Positions 55,352-63,831 of a stretch of DNA of 64,000 nt are shown piece by piece; position 1 is the first letter of the stretch, and each line of letters starts with the position of its first letter. A program made the position numbers and the translations under genes. Source of the DNA: PZPK01 sp965230795 (lineage in GTDB: Bacteria > Pseudomonadota > Gammaproteobacteria > Pseudomonadales > Oleiphilaceae); NCBI GenBank assembly GCA_965230795.1, contig OZ246020.1, positions 682,001 to 746,000 of the forward strand, written 5' to 3'. The notes under the pieces were generated by a model. The model had not been told where the DNA came from, made no database searches, and saw only the letters and a list, made by a program, of their open reading frames with translations.

Positions 55352-55771
55352 ATGGAACAATTTGAACATTGCTTGAATCTAGAACTACGTAAGGCCAATC
55401 GTGTTCTAACGCAGATATACGATAGCTTTCTGTCGCCTGTTGGATTGAAAACCAGCCAGTTTTCGATCCTGAGAGCGATTCGTTATCTCAAGCAAACCAC
55501 TAACCGGGATTTGCAGGATGTGCTGGTGCTGGATCAGACCAGTTTGTCCCGCGCCCTCAAACCCCTGATTCGCGATGGCTATGTGGATGTGCGCGAGGGC
55601 ATCGATCGAAGACAGAAACAATTGCAGCTGTCCGCTTCCGGTAAAGCGCTGTTTAAAGAAGCCGAAGGTTTGTGGATGCAAGCGCAGAAAACGGTTTCAT
55701 CCAAACTGGGCCAGGATGCGAAAAATGCCTTACTCGACGTCAGCGAAGCCGTCGTGAAATTGAAAAGCTGA
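55352..55771 (+). CDS. MarR-family transcriptional regulator
   Basis: 139 residues from the ATG at 55352; the frame is open 15 codons earlier but that part overlaps the operator. The winged helix reads GLKTSQFSILRAIRYLKQTTNRDLQDVLVLDQTSLSRALKPLIRDGYVDVREGIDRRQKQLQLSASGKALF, with the DxR(Q) wing typical of MarR. It is probably a ligand-responsive repressor of itself and of the downstream hydrolase-RND-DUF1302 genes, since matching palindromes lie before both. The ligand is unknown. Confidence 0.92.
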   Translation: MEQFEHCLNLELRKANRVLTQIYDSFLSPVGLKTSQFSILRAIRYLKQTTNRDLQDVLVLDQTSLSRALKPLIRDGYVDVREGIDRRQKQLQLSASGKALFKEAEGLWMQAQKTVSSKLGQDAKNALLDVSEAVVKLKS

Positions 55772-55791
55772 TTTTTTTAAACGCAAAAAAC

Positions 55792-55807
55792 ATGCATACG
55801 CATGTAT
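55792..55807 (+). promoter_or_regulatory. Probable MarR operator 2
   Basis: ATGCATACGCATGTAT differs from operator 1 at one base. It lies 10 bp before the alpha/beta hydrolase start, so bound regulator would block its ribosome site or promoter. Confidence 0.65.
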
Positions 55808-55817
55808 GGAGTGCAAG

Positions 55818-56633
55818 ATGAATATTGCCTTAAGCCTGTTTCGAGCCAGGAATCGAGTTCTTGGCACGCTGTTCCCTGAAAAAGCGGCAGAAAGCGCCAG
55901 CAAGTTGTTTCTGAGTCCACGCAAGTTTCCGCTCAAAGCCTGGGAGAAAAAGATGGAGTCGCGGGGCCGTCGCATTCTGCTTGATAGCGGCTTAAGCGTG
56001 ATTTCCTGGGGTGACGCCCCCCGCAAGATACTGCTGGTGCATGGATGGGAGAGTCGGGGAACACAGATGTCCGGATTCGTCGATGCACTGCTCGCAGTCG
56101 GCTATCAGGTAGTTGCTATTGATGGGCCGGCTCACGGTCACTCCGTGGGCCAAAAGGCAAATCCTTATCTGTTCTCGAAGGCGGTTTCTCTGGTCTACAA
56201 GACGCTGGGTCCCTTCGAGGGTGTGGTGGGTCATTCCATGGGCGGCAATGCCGTTGCAACGGCGATTGCAGAGGGATTGGAATGTTCAAAAGTGGTGTTG
56301 ATATCGAGTCCATCTTCCATTGAGAACGTACTCAAGCGTTTCGCCAAATTTGTGGGTTTGCCAAAAAGCAGTCGCTATCAGTTTATACGTCTGATCGAAG
56401 AAGCTGTCGGCAAGCCGGCCAAGTCACTTAATACCGCTGCCAATCTGAGCAACAACACCAGCGCAGGCCTGGTAATACATGACATGGATGACCCGGAAAT
56501 CCCCTACGCGGAAGCTGTGGAAATCGTTAAGCAATGGAAGACATGTTCTCTGTTCTCGACCGAGGGGTTCGGTCACAGGGCAATCGTTAGACAGGACCTT
56601 GTATGGAACAAAGTAGCCGATTTTTTAGCCTAA
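55818..56633 (+). CDS. Alpha/beta hydrolase
   Basis: 271 residues from the ATG at 55818 with GGAG upstream; an ATG at 55806 overlaps the operator. The fold is clear: oxyanion region LLVHGWESRG, DGPAHGHS and the nucleophile elbow VVGHSMGGNAV. The late acid is probably Asp in IHDMDDPEIPY and the His in EGFGHRAIV. A substrate-type ester or thioester hydrolase; there is no signal peptide. It is 46 bp after marR and 43 bp before the RND gene, so likely one operon with a possible lipid or hydrophobic-compound theme. Confidence 0.9.
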   Translation: MNIALSLFRARNRVLGTLFPEKAAESASKLFLSPRKFPLKAWEKKMESRGRRILLDSGLSVISWGDAPRKILLVHGWESRGTQMSGFVDALLAVGYQVVAIDGPAHGHSVGQKANPYLFSKAVSLVYKTLGPFEGVVGHSMGGNAVATAIAEGLECSKVVLISSPSSIENVLKRFAKFVGLPKSSRYQFIRLIEEAVGKPAKSLNTAANLSNNTSAGLVIHDMDDPEIPYAEAVEIVKQWKTCSLFSTEGFGHRAIVRQDLVWNKVADFLA

Positions 56634-56676
56634 CCGTTTTAAGCACCCTCTGTTGCATCTGCTTTAGGAGATTGAG

Positions 56677-59600
56677 ATGAACGCACGAACGTCTGATTCC
56701 GTACTCGCGTTGTTTAGATGGGTGGTCGCGCATCCGAAACGCATTCTGTTGCTCGGCATTGCCTTGATGGCAGGCATTGGCAGTTTTTTACCTGGCTTGC
56801 AGAAAGACACGCGAGCGGATGCCTTTCTGGCAGACGATAACCCGGCTTTGGTTTACAAGGAAAAGGTACGGGACATCTTTGGTCTGAGTGACCCGATGGT
56901 GGTTGCTGTGGTGGCCGAGCATTCCATTTTTACTCCTGAAGGTTTGAATGCGATACAGCAGATATCGGACGCCTTGCGCCATGTGGACAATATCGACCCG
57001 GACGGCATCACCAGCCTGGCGACTGAAAACAATATCGTCGGCAGCGCTGATGGCATGGACGTGGAACCGTTTTACGAATCACCGGTATCCGGTCAGGACA
57101 ACGCCGATAAGGTGCGAGATGCGATCCGTGACTTCCCCCTTTACCAGGGAACCCTGGTAGCCAATGACGAGTCGGCGTCTCTGGTGGTGGCTGAGCTGAT
57201 TGACGATACCCAAACCGAATCCACTTATCAGGCAATTCTGGATACCTTGAACGCCCTGGTTTTGCCGTCGGATATCCAGATATACGTAGCGGGTGAGGGG
57301 GCGATCTCCGGATATCTGGGCAGCTATATTGATTCCGATGCCAGTCGCCTGAATCCGATTGCAGCCCTGATTATCACCCTGATTGTGTTCATCGCCTTTC
57401 AGCGCTTTGCATCAACGCTGCTGGCGAACGTGATTATTCTGGCTTCCGCCATGCTGACCTTTGGCTCCATGGCCGCGACGGGCGTTTCGTTCTTCGTCAT
57501 TACCAATGCGCTGCCTGTGATTCTGATTGGTATTGCGGTGGCCGACAGCATTCACATCTATAGCGAATATTTTGAGCGGCGGGCGGCCTATCCGGCTGAG
57601 AGCGTTGAGGATGCCATTGTGAACAGCATGGTCTCCATGTGGCGTCCGGTGACGCTTACTACCTTAACGACTGCCGCAGGCTTTCTTGGTTTGTACTTTG
57701 CGGCATACATGCCCCCCTTCAAATACTTTGGCCTGTTTACGGCATTGGGCGTGGCAAGTGCCTGGCTGTACTCCCTGTTTTTTCTGCCGGCAGCCATGGC
57801 CTTGCTCAAGACCAGGCTTCATCCTCGGCTGGCTGCCAAGTTAGCCGCAGGTGCAACGAGCAATAAACATGACCTGTTTGCGCGTTCGATGGTTGTACTG
57901 GGAGGCGTGACCACTCGCTTCCCCAAATCCGTCATTGGTTTTGCAGGGGTGATTGTTTTGCTGGGGCTGGTGTCGGCTCCTCAGCTTGTCGTCAACGATG
58001 ATCGCATCGACTCCTTTCACCCTGATGAGCCTCTGCATCAGGCAGATGCCGTGATCAATGGACGTTTTTCCGGTACCAATTATCTGGATGTTGTCGTCGA
58101 AACAGGCAGCATTGAGGGTGTATTTGAGCCAGCCGTACTTGGCAGAATGGAGTCCTTGCAGCGCTATGCCGAAACGCTGCCGCATGTGCAGGGTTCGATA
58201 TCGATTGTGGATTATCTGAAGCAGATGAATCGGGCGCTGAATGAGGGACAGGAATTCTTTTATTCGCTGCCGGACGACCGGGATTTGATTGCCCAGTATT
58301 TCCTCTTGTACTCCGCATCGGGTGAACCCACGGACTTCGAAGAGGAAGTGGATTATGACTACCGTCTTGCCAATATCCGCTTGTTTCTTAACGAAGGGGC
58401 ATTTGTTGATAACCGACATGTGGTGCTGGCCATGGAAGATTATATCGCCACAAACTTTAATGATGCCTCGGTCTCCGCAAGCTTAAGTGGTCGGGTGAAC
58501 CTGACGTATCACTGGATCAAGGATTTGGGCTACAGTCATTTTCTCGGAATGGGCATTGCATTGTTTCTGGTCTGGCTGGTGTCGTCGCTGTTGTTTCGAT
58601 CACTTGTCGCAGGGACCTTTGCCCTGATCCCGGTCGCTACCAGTATCCTTCTGGTTTACAGCGCGATGGTGGTGCTTGGAATTGGCCTCGGTATCGGCAC
58701 ATCCATGTTCGCAGCGGTGGCGATTGGCCTCGGAGTCGACTTTGCCATCCACACCATTGATCGAATCAAAACGTACTATCAACAATCTGGATCGATAAGA
58801 GGCGCGCTGGATCTGTTTTATCCCAGCACCGGTCGGGCGCTGTTTTTTAACCTGCTGGCAATCGGGATCGGCTTCGGCGTTCTGATCTCAAGCAAGGTCG
58901 TACCGCTGACCAATTTCGGCACCATCGTTGCCTTGTCTGTCACCACCAGCTTTCTGATCAGCATGACTTTGTTACCGGCTCTGATTCTGGTGTTTCAACC
59001 CCGCTTTGTTATCGGTTCTCAAGTACGTTCAGAACTTGATGAAGAGACGGATGAAGAGACGGATGAAGGATCGTCAGCGACGACCACGCTATACACGCTG
59101 GCCGCAGGCTTACTGGCGCTGATGATGTTCGCCACCCCCGAGTTAAGCGCTGCCGAACTACCTGAAGGTCAATGGGTGGCTGAGCAAATTAACGAAGTGG
59201 ACGAAGGTGAGGTGCGATATTCAAAAGTCAGCATGACCCTGACTGACAAGCGTGGCAAAGAACGGGTGCGTGAAGCGGTGATTTATCGCAAGTATTACGG
59301 AGAAGAAAAGCGCACCGTATTGTTCTACCTGTCACCACGGAATGTTCGGGACACTGCCTTTTTGACCTACGACTATCCACAGGTCGATGTGGATGATGAT
59401 CAATGGCTCTATTTGCCCGCCTTGCGCAAATCCCGGCGTATTTCTGCATCCGATAGGGGGGATTATTTTCTGGGAACGGATCTGACCTACGAAGATATGA
59501 AAAAAGAGGGCAAGTTTGATCTCGACGATTACCGCTTTCAAACCAAGGGCTATGAAGCCATCGATAGTCAATCGCGTCTCGTGCTTGAAGCGACTCCGGT

Positions 59601-59892
59601 CGATGAAGAGACCGCCCGCGAACTCGGTTATGGGAAGGTCAAAGCCTGGGTGGACCCGAAAAACTGGGTCATTATGAAAGCCCAGTACTGGGATACCAGT
59701 CTGAACCCGCTCAAGACACTGGTGCTGGATGATGTGCGTCAGGTAGATGGAATCTGGACCCGGCACTATCTGCGAGTTGAGAATCACAAGACGGGCCATA
59801 GCACGCAGTGGCACATCGCCGATGTGGACTATGCCACCGAGCTTGGTGACCAGCTCTTCAGTCGCAATGCGCTCAAGCGTGGCGCGCCATAG
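56677..59892 (+). CDS. RND/MMPL transporter fused to LolA-like lipoprotein-sorting domain
   Basis: 1071 residues. Residues 1-785 are an MMPL/HAE3-type RND transporter: a first membrane helix, a large periplasmic loop, helices 2-6 (SILHIYSEYFERR-like DSIHIYSEYFERR with the family Asp), a second loop and helices 8-12 (GLGVDFAIHTIDRIKTYY). After an acidic linker (DEETDEETDEG, about 788) there is a new hydrophobic stretch (TLAAGLLALMMFATPELSA-AELPEG, about 802-826) that looks like an internal signal sequence. It is followed by a LolA-like periplasmic domain (about 828-1071) that in other genomes is a separate gene. The fusion means lipid pick-up and transport partners are made as one polypeptide. 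The next gene encodes a DUF1302 protein, the usual third partner. Confidence 0.88.
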   Translation: MNARTSDSVLALFRWVVAHPKRILLLGIALMAGIGSFLPGLQKDTRADAFLADDNPALVYKEKVRDIFGLSDPMVVAVVAEHSIFTPEGLNAIQQISDALRHVDNIDPDGITSLATENNIVGSADGMDVEPFYESPVSGQDNADKVRDAIRDFPLYQGTLVANDESASLVVAELIDDTQTESTYQAILDTLNALVLPSDIQIYVAGEGAISGYLGSYIDSDASRLNPIAALIITLIVFIAFQRFASTLLANVIILASAMLTFGSMAATGVSFFVITNALPVILIGIAVADSIHIYSEYFERRAAYPAESVEDAIVNSMVSMWRPVTLTTLTTAAGFLGLYFAAYMPPFKYFGLFTALGVASAWLYSLFFLPAAMALLKTRLHPRLAAKLAAGATSNKHDLFARSMVVLGGVTTRFPKSVIGFAGVIVLLGLVSAPQLVVNDDRIDSFHPDEPLHQADAVINGRFSGTNYLDVVVETGSIEGVFEPAVLGRMESLQRYAETLPHVQGSISIVDYLKQMNRALNEGQEFFYSLPDDRDLIAQYFLLYSASGEPTDFEEEVDYDYRLANIRLFLNEGAFVDNRHVVLAMEDYIATNFNDASVSASLSGRVNLTYHWIKDLGYSHFLGMGIALFLVWLVSSLLFRSLVAGTFALIPVATSILLVYSAMVVLGIGLGIGTSMFAAVAIGLGVDFAIHTIDRIKTYYQQSGSIRGALDLFYPSTGRALFFNLLAIGIGFGVLISSKVVPLTNFGTIVALSVTTSFLISMTLLPALILVFQPRFVIGSQVRSELDEETDEETDEGSSATTTLYTLAAGLLALMMFATPELSAAELPEGQWVAEQINEVDEGEVRYSKVSMTLTDKRGKERVREAVIYRKYYGEEKRTVLFYLSPRNVRDTAFLTYDYPQVDVDDDQWLYLPALRKSRRISASDRGDYFLGTDLTYEDMKKEGKFDLDDYRFQTKGYEAIDSQSRLVLEATPVDEETARELGYGKVKAWVDPKNWVIMKAQYWDTSLNPLKTLVLDDVRQVDGIWTRHYLRVENHKTGHSTQWHIADVDYATELGDQLFSRNALKRGAP

Positions 59893-59902
59893 GAGCAGGG
59901 CG

Positions 59903-61201
59903 ATGCAGATATTGTCTATGGTCCTGATGTCAGTATTGCTGGTCATGTGGAGCGGTGGCCGGGCTAATGCGCTGTCGGCAGGCGGTATGCTCAAAACCGA
60001 ATCCGCTTACAGTTACCTCAATCATGACTGGCAAAAACAGCAGCTTGAACTGGATCTTGAGTTGAACCAGTCGCTCGGGCCCGGAGAGCTGACCGTTATT
60101 GGTCGCGCAATGATAGACGGCGAGGACGCCCTGAACGTAGACGGTAAACCTTCTACCTATGCCAATGGGCGCTCCTGGCGACACGATGCGAGCCATGGTA
60201 ATGCTGAATTGAGAGAGCTGTTTTGGGAGCTTGAATCGGGTGCCACCTATTGGCGTCTTGGCAAACAACAGGTGGTTTGGGGAGAAGCGGATGGTCTGAA
60301 ATTACTGGACGTTGTGAATCCCCAAAGCTACCGCGAGTTTATTCTCGATGACTTTGATGACTCGCGTATTCCCCTGTGGATGGTCAATGCTGAACATGTT
60401 TTGCCGGACGACAGTGTCGTGCAGATATTGTGGATACCGGATAGCACGACCCATGATCTTGCCCCCCGTCACTCACCCTTTCGTTTTACCAGTCCCTTGC
60501 TGGTGCCCCAGGCGAGTTCATCGGTCAATGTTCAGGTAGAGGATCCTCAAGCGCCATCCCGTCTTGTTAAAGACAGCGATGTCGCCCTGCGTCTGGCACG
60601 TTTCTGGGAAGGCTGGGACTATACCCTCAATTATCTCTATCACACGGTCGACGAGCCGGTCCTGCGGACGCGCGTAACGGCCAGTGGTGCAAGGGTTCGG
60701 GCTGACTATGAGCGTAGCCATCTTATCGGCGGCTCGGCCAGTACCGCCATTGATAACTGGATACTGAGGCTGGAGTTGGCGTATGAAACGGATCGTTATC
60801 ATCGCAGTACCAATCCTGTTCCCGGAGTGGTGAAAGCGAATCAGTGGGGGAGTGTCGTGGGACTCGACTTTCAGGGATGGAGCGATCAGCTGGTATCGCT
60901 GCAATGGTTTCAGAGTCGCATACTGGGGCATAGCGATCAGATCGTTAAAGCCGCGCGGGAAGATGTTTTGACGCTGTTGTGGGAGCATCGCTTTATCAAC
61001 GACACGCTTAAGATCCGGGCCAGCAACCTGTACTCACTGGATCGCCATGATGGTCTGGTGCGCGCGAAGCTTAGCTATAATCTACAGTCGAATCTCGATG
61101 TCTACGTTGGCGCAGATCGCTTCTATGGCAGTCAGACAGGTTTGTTCGGCCAGTTCGATCAGGCGGATCGTATCGTTGCTGGACTGGAGTGGGGGTTTTA
61201 G
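59903..61201 (+). CDS. DUF1302-family outer-membrane protein
   Basis: 432 residues from the ATG at 59903, with AGGAG 6 bases upstream and only 10 bp after the RND stop; the frame is open earlier but overlaps the RND gene. A signal peptide (MVLMSVLLVMWSGGRANA-LSAGG) is followed by a beta-barrel-like sequence. The family stretch WRLGKQQVVWGEADGLKLLDVVNPQSYREF is present, and the C-terminus ends in Phe as outer-membrane barrels do. DUF1302 proteins are encoded with RND and LolA-like genes and may form the outer-membrane exit or entry route. It is the last gene before the repeat-bounded cassette block; repeat B starts 5 bp after its stop. Confidence 0.87.
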   Translation: MQILSMVLMSVLLVMWSGGRANALSAGGMLKTESAYSYLNHDWQKQQLELDLELNQSLGPGELTVIGRAMIDGEDALNVDGKPSTYANGRSWRHDASHGNAELRELFWELESGATYWRLGKQQVVWGEADGLKLLDVVNPQSYREFILDDFDDSRIPLWMVNAEHVLPDDSVVQILWIPDSTTHDLAPRHSPFRFTSPLLVPQASSSVNVQVEDPQAPSRLVKDSDVALRLARFWEGWDYTLNYLYHTVDEPVLRTRVTASGARVRADYERSHLIGGSASTAIDNWILRLELAYETDRYHRSTNPVPGVVKANQWGSVVGLDFQGWSDQLVSLQWFQSRILGHSDQIVKAAREDVLTLLWEHRFINDTLKIRASNLYSLDRHDGLVRAKLSYNLQSNLDVYVGADRFYGSQTGLFGQFDQADRIVAGLEWGF

Positions 61202-61206
61202 ATTCT

Positions 61207-61274
61207 GCTGTTGAGGCAAAGCGGACTTCGATTTGCCTCTTTTGCTTCATTGGCTTTTGGTGAATAGCGGACAT
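61207..61274 (-). repeat. Dispersed repeat B, copy 2 (inverted)
   Basis: Reverse complement of 32450-32517, 66 of 68 bases identical. It starts 5 bp after the DUF1302 stop and marks the upstream edge of the cassette block. Confidence 0.92.
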
Positions 61275-61438
61275 CCCGGCCGATTAAAATCATCCTTCAA
61301 CCGAAGGGCAAAGCGGACGTTTTGCGTGCTTATATTACAGATCCATGAAAGGGTCCGCTTTTTCCAATAACGAATGCCTCATCAGTGTTAGTAAATATCT
61401 GATATGATTGTGAAAACTTAAACTAATAAAATCACAGA

Positions 61439-61480
61439 TAAAGTGTTTAGCGGACCGGAAGGTTCGTTAAACCCACTTTA
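61439..61480. repeat. attC-like hairpin upstream of first cassette ORF
   Basis: TAAAGTGTTTAGCGGACC (61439-61456) pairs with GGTTCGTTAAACCCACTTTA (61461-61480) around a GGAA loop, with wobble pairs and two extra bases on the right arm. The central part is nearly identical to the hairpin at 62682-62717. The right arm contains GTTAAAC. A clean GTTRRRY boundary after it is not seen, so this may be a decayed attC or leader site. Confidence 0.6.
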
Positions 61481-61504
61481 GTTTTTCTAAGGGTCTCGAA
61501 CTCA

Positions 61505-61915
61505 ATGGATGAATTAATTGACGAACTATTCGAGAAAGAAGACAAAAAAGGCTTTCGTTCTCTTTCAGAAGTGGAGAAAAATATTGTCGTTGTATCGAGT
61601 ACACTAGGTGCAATAGATAATGGCGGTTTTACCGATTTATGCGTCAATTACTCGGGCAACTATATTAGTCATATTCCAAAATCTTTCGCTGCAATCGGTG
61701 CATACGAAGCCTCAGAGCTTTTAACTAAATTCGTGTCATGGTTTGGTTCGTTCAAGCCTTCAAAGTTGCGCTGGCTTCGAGAAATACAATTTAGTTTTCG
61801 TTACCCTAAACGCTCCGCAGAGTTCGATGCAATCGACGAAGCATGGGACAGTTCTAAACTAAAAATCGAACAACACCTAGAGCAATACATTAATGCAAAC
61901 TACAAACAAAGCTAA
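61505..61915 (+). CDS. DMP19/DUF4375-like protein, cassette ORF 1
   Basis: 136 residues, very acidic N-terminus (MDELIDELFEKEDKKG). The segment LGAIDNGGFTDLCVNYSGNY with Asn-Gly-Gly at 39-41, followed by SFAAIGAYEASELLTKFVSWFG, matches the pattern of DUF4375, whose Neisseria member DMP19 mimics DNA and binds a transcription factor. The match is by eye and could be wrong. The gene is AT-rich and its stop lies inside an attC-like site (GCTAAC), as in integron cassettes. A role in stress or phage response is speculative. Confidence 0.6.
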   Translation: MDELIDELFEKEDKKGFRSLSEVEKNIVVVSSTLGAIDNGGFTDLCVNYSGNYISHIPKSFAAIGAYEASELLTKFVSWFGSFKPSKLRWLREIQFSFRYPKRSAEFDAIDEAWDSSKLKIEQHLEQYINANYKQS

Positions 61916-61993
61916 CAAGTTGCGCAATGCTCGGCCAGGAAAAATACCCTGGCCTGGACTCGCTATCGCTCGCCCATTCGCAAAGCGTTAAAT
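61910..61993 (+). repeat. attC-like recombination site between cassettes 1 and 2
   Basis: AGCTAAC at 61910-61916 (R''-like) and GTTAAAT at 61987-61993 (R', fits GTTRRRY) bound the site. Inner arms TTGCGCAATG and CATTCGCAA pair with one unpaired C, as expected for the extrahelical base of attC. A further stem GGCCAGG/CCTGGCC closes the middle. Length of 84 bp is normal. Confidence 0.8.
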
Positions 61994-62690
61994 GGACGAG
62001 GGCATGAAGCTCATCTTACTACCAGGAATGGATGGAACAGGGCTTTTATTTAAGCCACTTCTTCGGTTTTTAGATGACCTAGAGGTTGAGGTAATCTCTT
62101 TGCCAAATGAAGGGGCACAGGATTACGCTTCCCTATCAAATTACATCTCTAAGCACATTAATCAAAAAGAGTATGTCTTATTAGCTGAATCATTCTCAGG
62201 CGGGATTGCGGAAGCCCTGCTTCAGGACGAAACACAGGATATACGGCATGTAATCTTTGTGGCTTCCTTTCTGTCCAGCCCCTCTCAATTTCTAGCCAAG
62301 CTTGCGTCCCTTCTACCATTGCGGCTATTAGCATCAATACCACTTATTTCAAGCTTCTTCCTTCGCTTCCTGTTGCTAGGAAGGGACGCAAGCTCAGAGA
62401 CTGTTGAGCTATTCCGTAAAGCGCTCTACCAAGTAGATCCGAAGATACTTCGTGCAAGGCTGTTTTATATGGCTTCTCTAAAGAGCACTGGAAATAGTTT
62501 CGAGAGCGAAGCAACATATATACGACCAACAAATGATCTCCTTGTAAATAACCGGGAAGCAGAATTTAGAAAGATGTTTCCTAATTTAGGAGTAATTGAA
62601 ATAGCGGGCCCACACTTTATTCTTCAGTCTGAACCTGAAGCATGTGCTAAGCACATAATTGAAGTTGTTGGCCATTTAAAAAGTGTTTAG
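61992..62690 (+). CDS. Alpha/beta hydrolase, cassette ORF 2
   Basis: 232 residues. It opens LILLPGMDGTGLLFKPLLRFL, a form often found in integron-borne hydrolases. The nucleophile is probably Ser 67 in LLAESFSGGIAEALL, the acid Asp in RPTNDLLVNNRE and the His in IAGPHFILQSEP. There is no signal peptide; substrate unknown. The ATG lies inside the R' boundary (GTTAAATGG), so there is almost no leader and no own ribosome site, a hallmark of cassette genes that depend on an upstream transcript. The stop lies inside the following attC-like site. Confidence 0.85.
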   Translation: MDEGMKLILLPGMDGTGLLFKPLLRFLDDLEVEVISLPNEGAQDYASLSNYISKHINQKEYVLLAESFSGGIAEALLQDETQDIRHVIFVASFLSSPSQFLAKLASLLPLRLLASIPLISSFFLRFLLLGRDASSETVELFRKALYQVDPKILRARLFYMASLKSTGNSFESEATYIRPTNDLLVNNREAEFRKMFPNLGVIEIAGPHFILQSEPEACAKHIIEVVGHLKSV

Positions 62691-62725
62691 CGGACCAAAG
62701 GGTCCGTTAAACACACTGTTAGAAC
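62672..62725 (+). repeat. attC-like recombination site between cassettes 2 and 3
   Basis: CCATTTAA (62672-62679) is the complement of the cassette 2 start TTAAATGG, as expected for R''. The stem AGTGTTTAGCGGACC (62682-62696) / GGTCCGTTAAACACACT (62701-62717) has an AAAG loop and bulged bases. R' is GTTAGAAC at 62718-62725. At 54 bp this is a short attC form. Confidence 0.78.
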
Positions 62726-62730
62726 TGACG

Positions 62731-63831
62731 ATGAACAATACTTATCAAATATTAATAAATTGGGACAAAGGCAATGCCTTTGCCGAACGTATGGCCGGGA
62801 AAATCCTGGGGATCGAAGGCTATACGGATATCGATCCCCAATGCCCAGTTGGCGGCCCTGACGGGACTAAAGACATTCTTTGCCTGCGCGAAAGAAGGAA
62901 ATATGTTGTTGGCTGTTACTTTCCAAACGGCCAGATGCCATTCGCGAAGATAGAGGAAAAGTTCTCTGGGGATTATGAGGGATTAGCCAAGCATTCTGCC
63001 GATGGGTTTGTATTTGTAACGAACCAGAAGTTGACGCCTGGTGAGCGGGTTGCGTTGACGGCAAAGTATCCCAACTCGGAGATCTTTCACGGGGAGCGTG
63101 TATGTGGCGTTCTTGACTCGCCGAAAGGCTATGGTGTTCGCCTTGAATATCTGGGGATTGAGCTCAATAAATCAGAGCAAATCTCATTCCTCAATTCACA
63201 TTTAGACCTCAAAGAGCATTTTGAAGAGATTAAGACATCTCTCGAGTCTATTAAACGAACTACTGTACGTTTGGCGGGGATGATCGACCCCAGAGACGTG
63301 GGTGACGGTTCACCTTTGAGTGTGCTTCCTGTTGCCGGGGTTGAGTTATCTGCAAGGATGTCCGTAGAAGACTTGCAGGCGATCCAAATTGCCTGCCTGT
63401 ATGAATCTGGTATTGGTAACTCAGCAGCTTCTTTGGGATTCCGGAAAATACAAGTATGGATTGGGATTCCGGGATGTACTTTGGAGACTGCCGATTTTGT
63501 GCCACCTCCACCAATTGAAATCCCCCGACGCATCAACAAGTTACTGAATTGGTGGCGCGAGGAATATATGAACATCTTGTACGCAGATCGCCAAGAGAAG
63601 GTTTTGGCAATCGCGCAGTTTCACGAGCAATTTCTTTCCATACACCCTTTTTTAGATGGAAATGGCAGGGTTTCACGAGTTATTGCGTCTATTCAGTGTG
63701 AAGATTTGCTTGGTCAGAAGCTCTCTTTCGAAGAAATTGCCGACAGGAACGAATACTATAAGGCTCTACAAAGAGCTCGTGAAGGTGGGCATCAAGCCCT
63801 TGTTGATATGTTCCTTAGTCTTGCAAAGTAG
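62731..63831 (+). CDS. Fic protein with nuclease-like N-terminal domain, cassette ORF 3
   Basis: 366 residues from the ATG at 62731. The C-terminal Fic domain has FVPPPPIEIPRRINKLLNWW before it and the catalytic motif HPFLDGNGR at 305-313, intact for AMP transfer, with the nucleotide flap region nearby. I see no (S/T)xxxE(G/N) inhibitory helix. The N-terminal ~130 residues (QCPVGGPDGTKDIL near 37-50, YVVGCYF at 58-64) resemble a PD-(D/E)xK restriction-endonuclease-like fold of the GPDGG-type, but the expected E/Q-x-K is replaced by G-C-Y, so cleavage is doubtful. Combination and location suggest a toxin or defence role; this is inference. Confidence 0.85.
   Translation: MNNTYQILINWDKGNAFAERMAGKILGIEGYTDIDPQCPVGGPDGTKDILCLRERRKYVVGCYFPNGQMPFAKIEEKFSGDYEGLAKHSADGFVFVTNQKLTPGERVALTAKYPNSEIFHGERVCGVLDSPKGYGVRLEYLGIELNKSEQISFLNSHLDLKEHFEEIKTSLESIKRTTVRLAGMIDPRDVGDGSPLSVLPVAGVELSARMSVEDLQAIQIACLYESGIGNSAASLGFRKIQVWIGIPGCTLETADFVPPPPIEIPRRINKLLNWWREEYMNILYADRQEKVLAIAQFHEQFLSIHPFLDGNGRVSRVIASIQCEDLLGQKLSFEEIADRNEYYKALQRAREGGHQALVDMFLSLAK

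Larger units (their letters stand above)
61202..61504. other. Leader region of cassette block
   Basis: This 303-bp stretch contains no gene. It begins with repeat B copy 2 (61207-61274). It then has an inverted repeat AAAGCGGAC (61310-61318) / GTCCGCTTT (61353-61361), an AT-rich part (61375-61440) that could hold a promoter, and the attC-like hairpin at 61439-61480. GCGGAC words are frequent. Confidence 0.6.
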
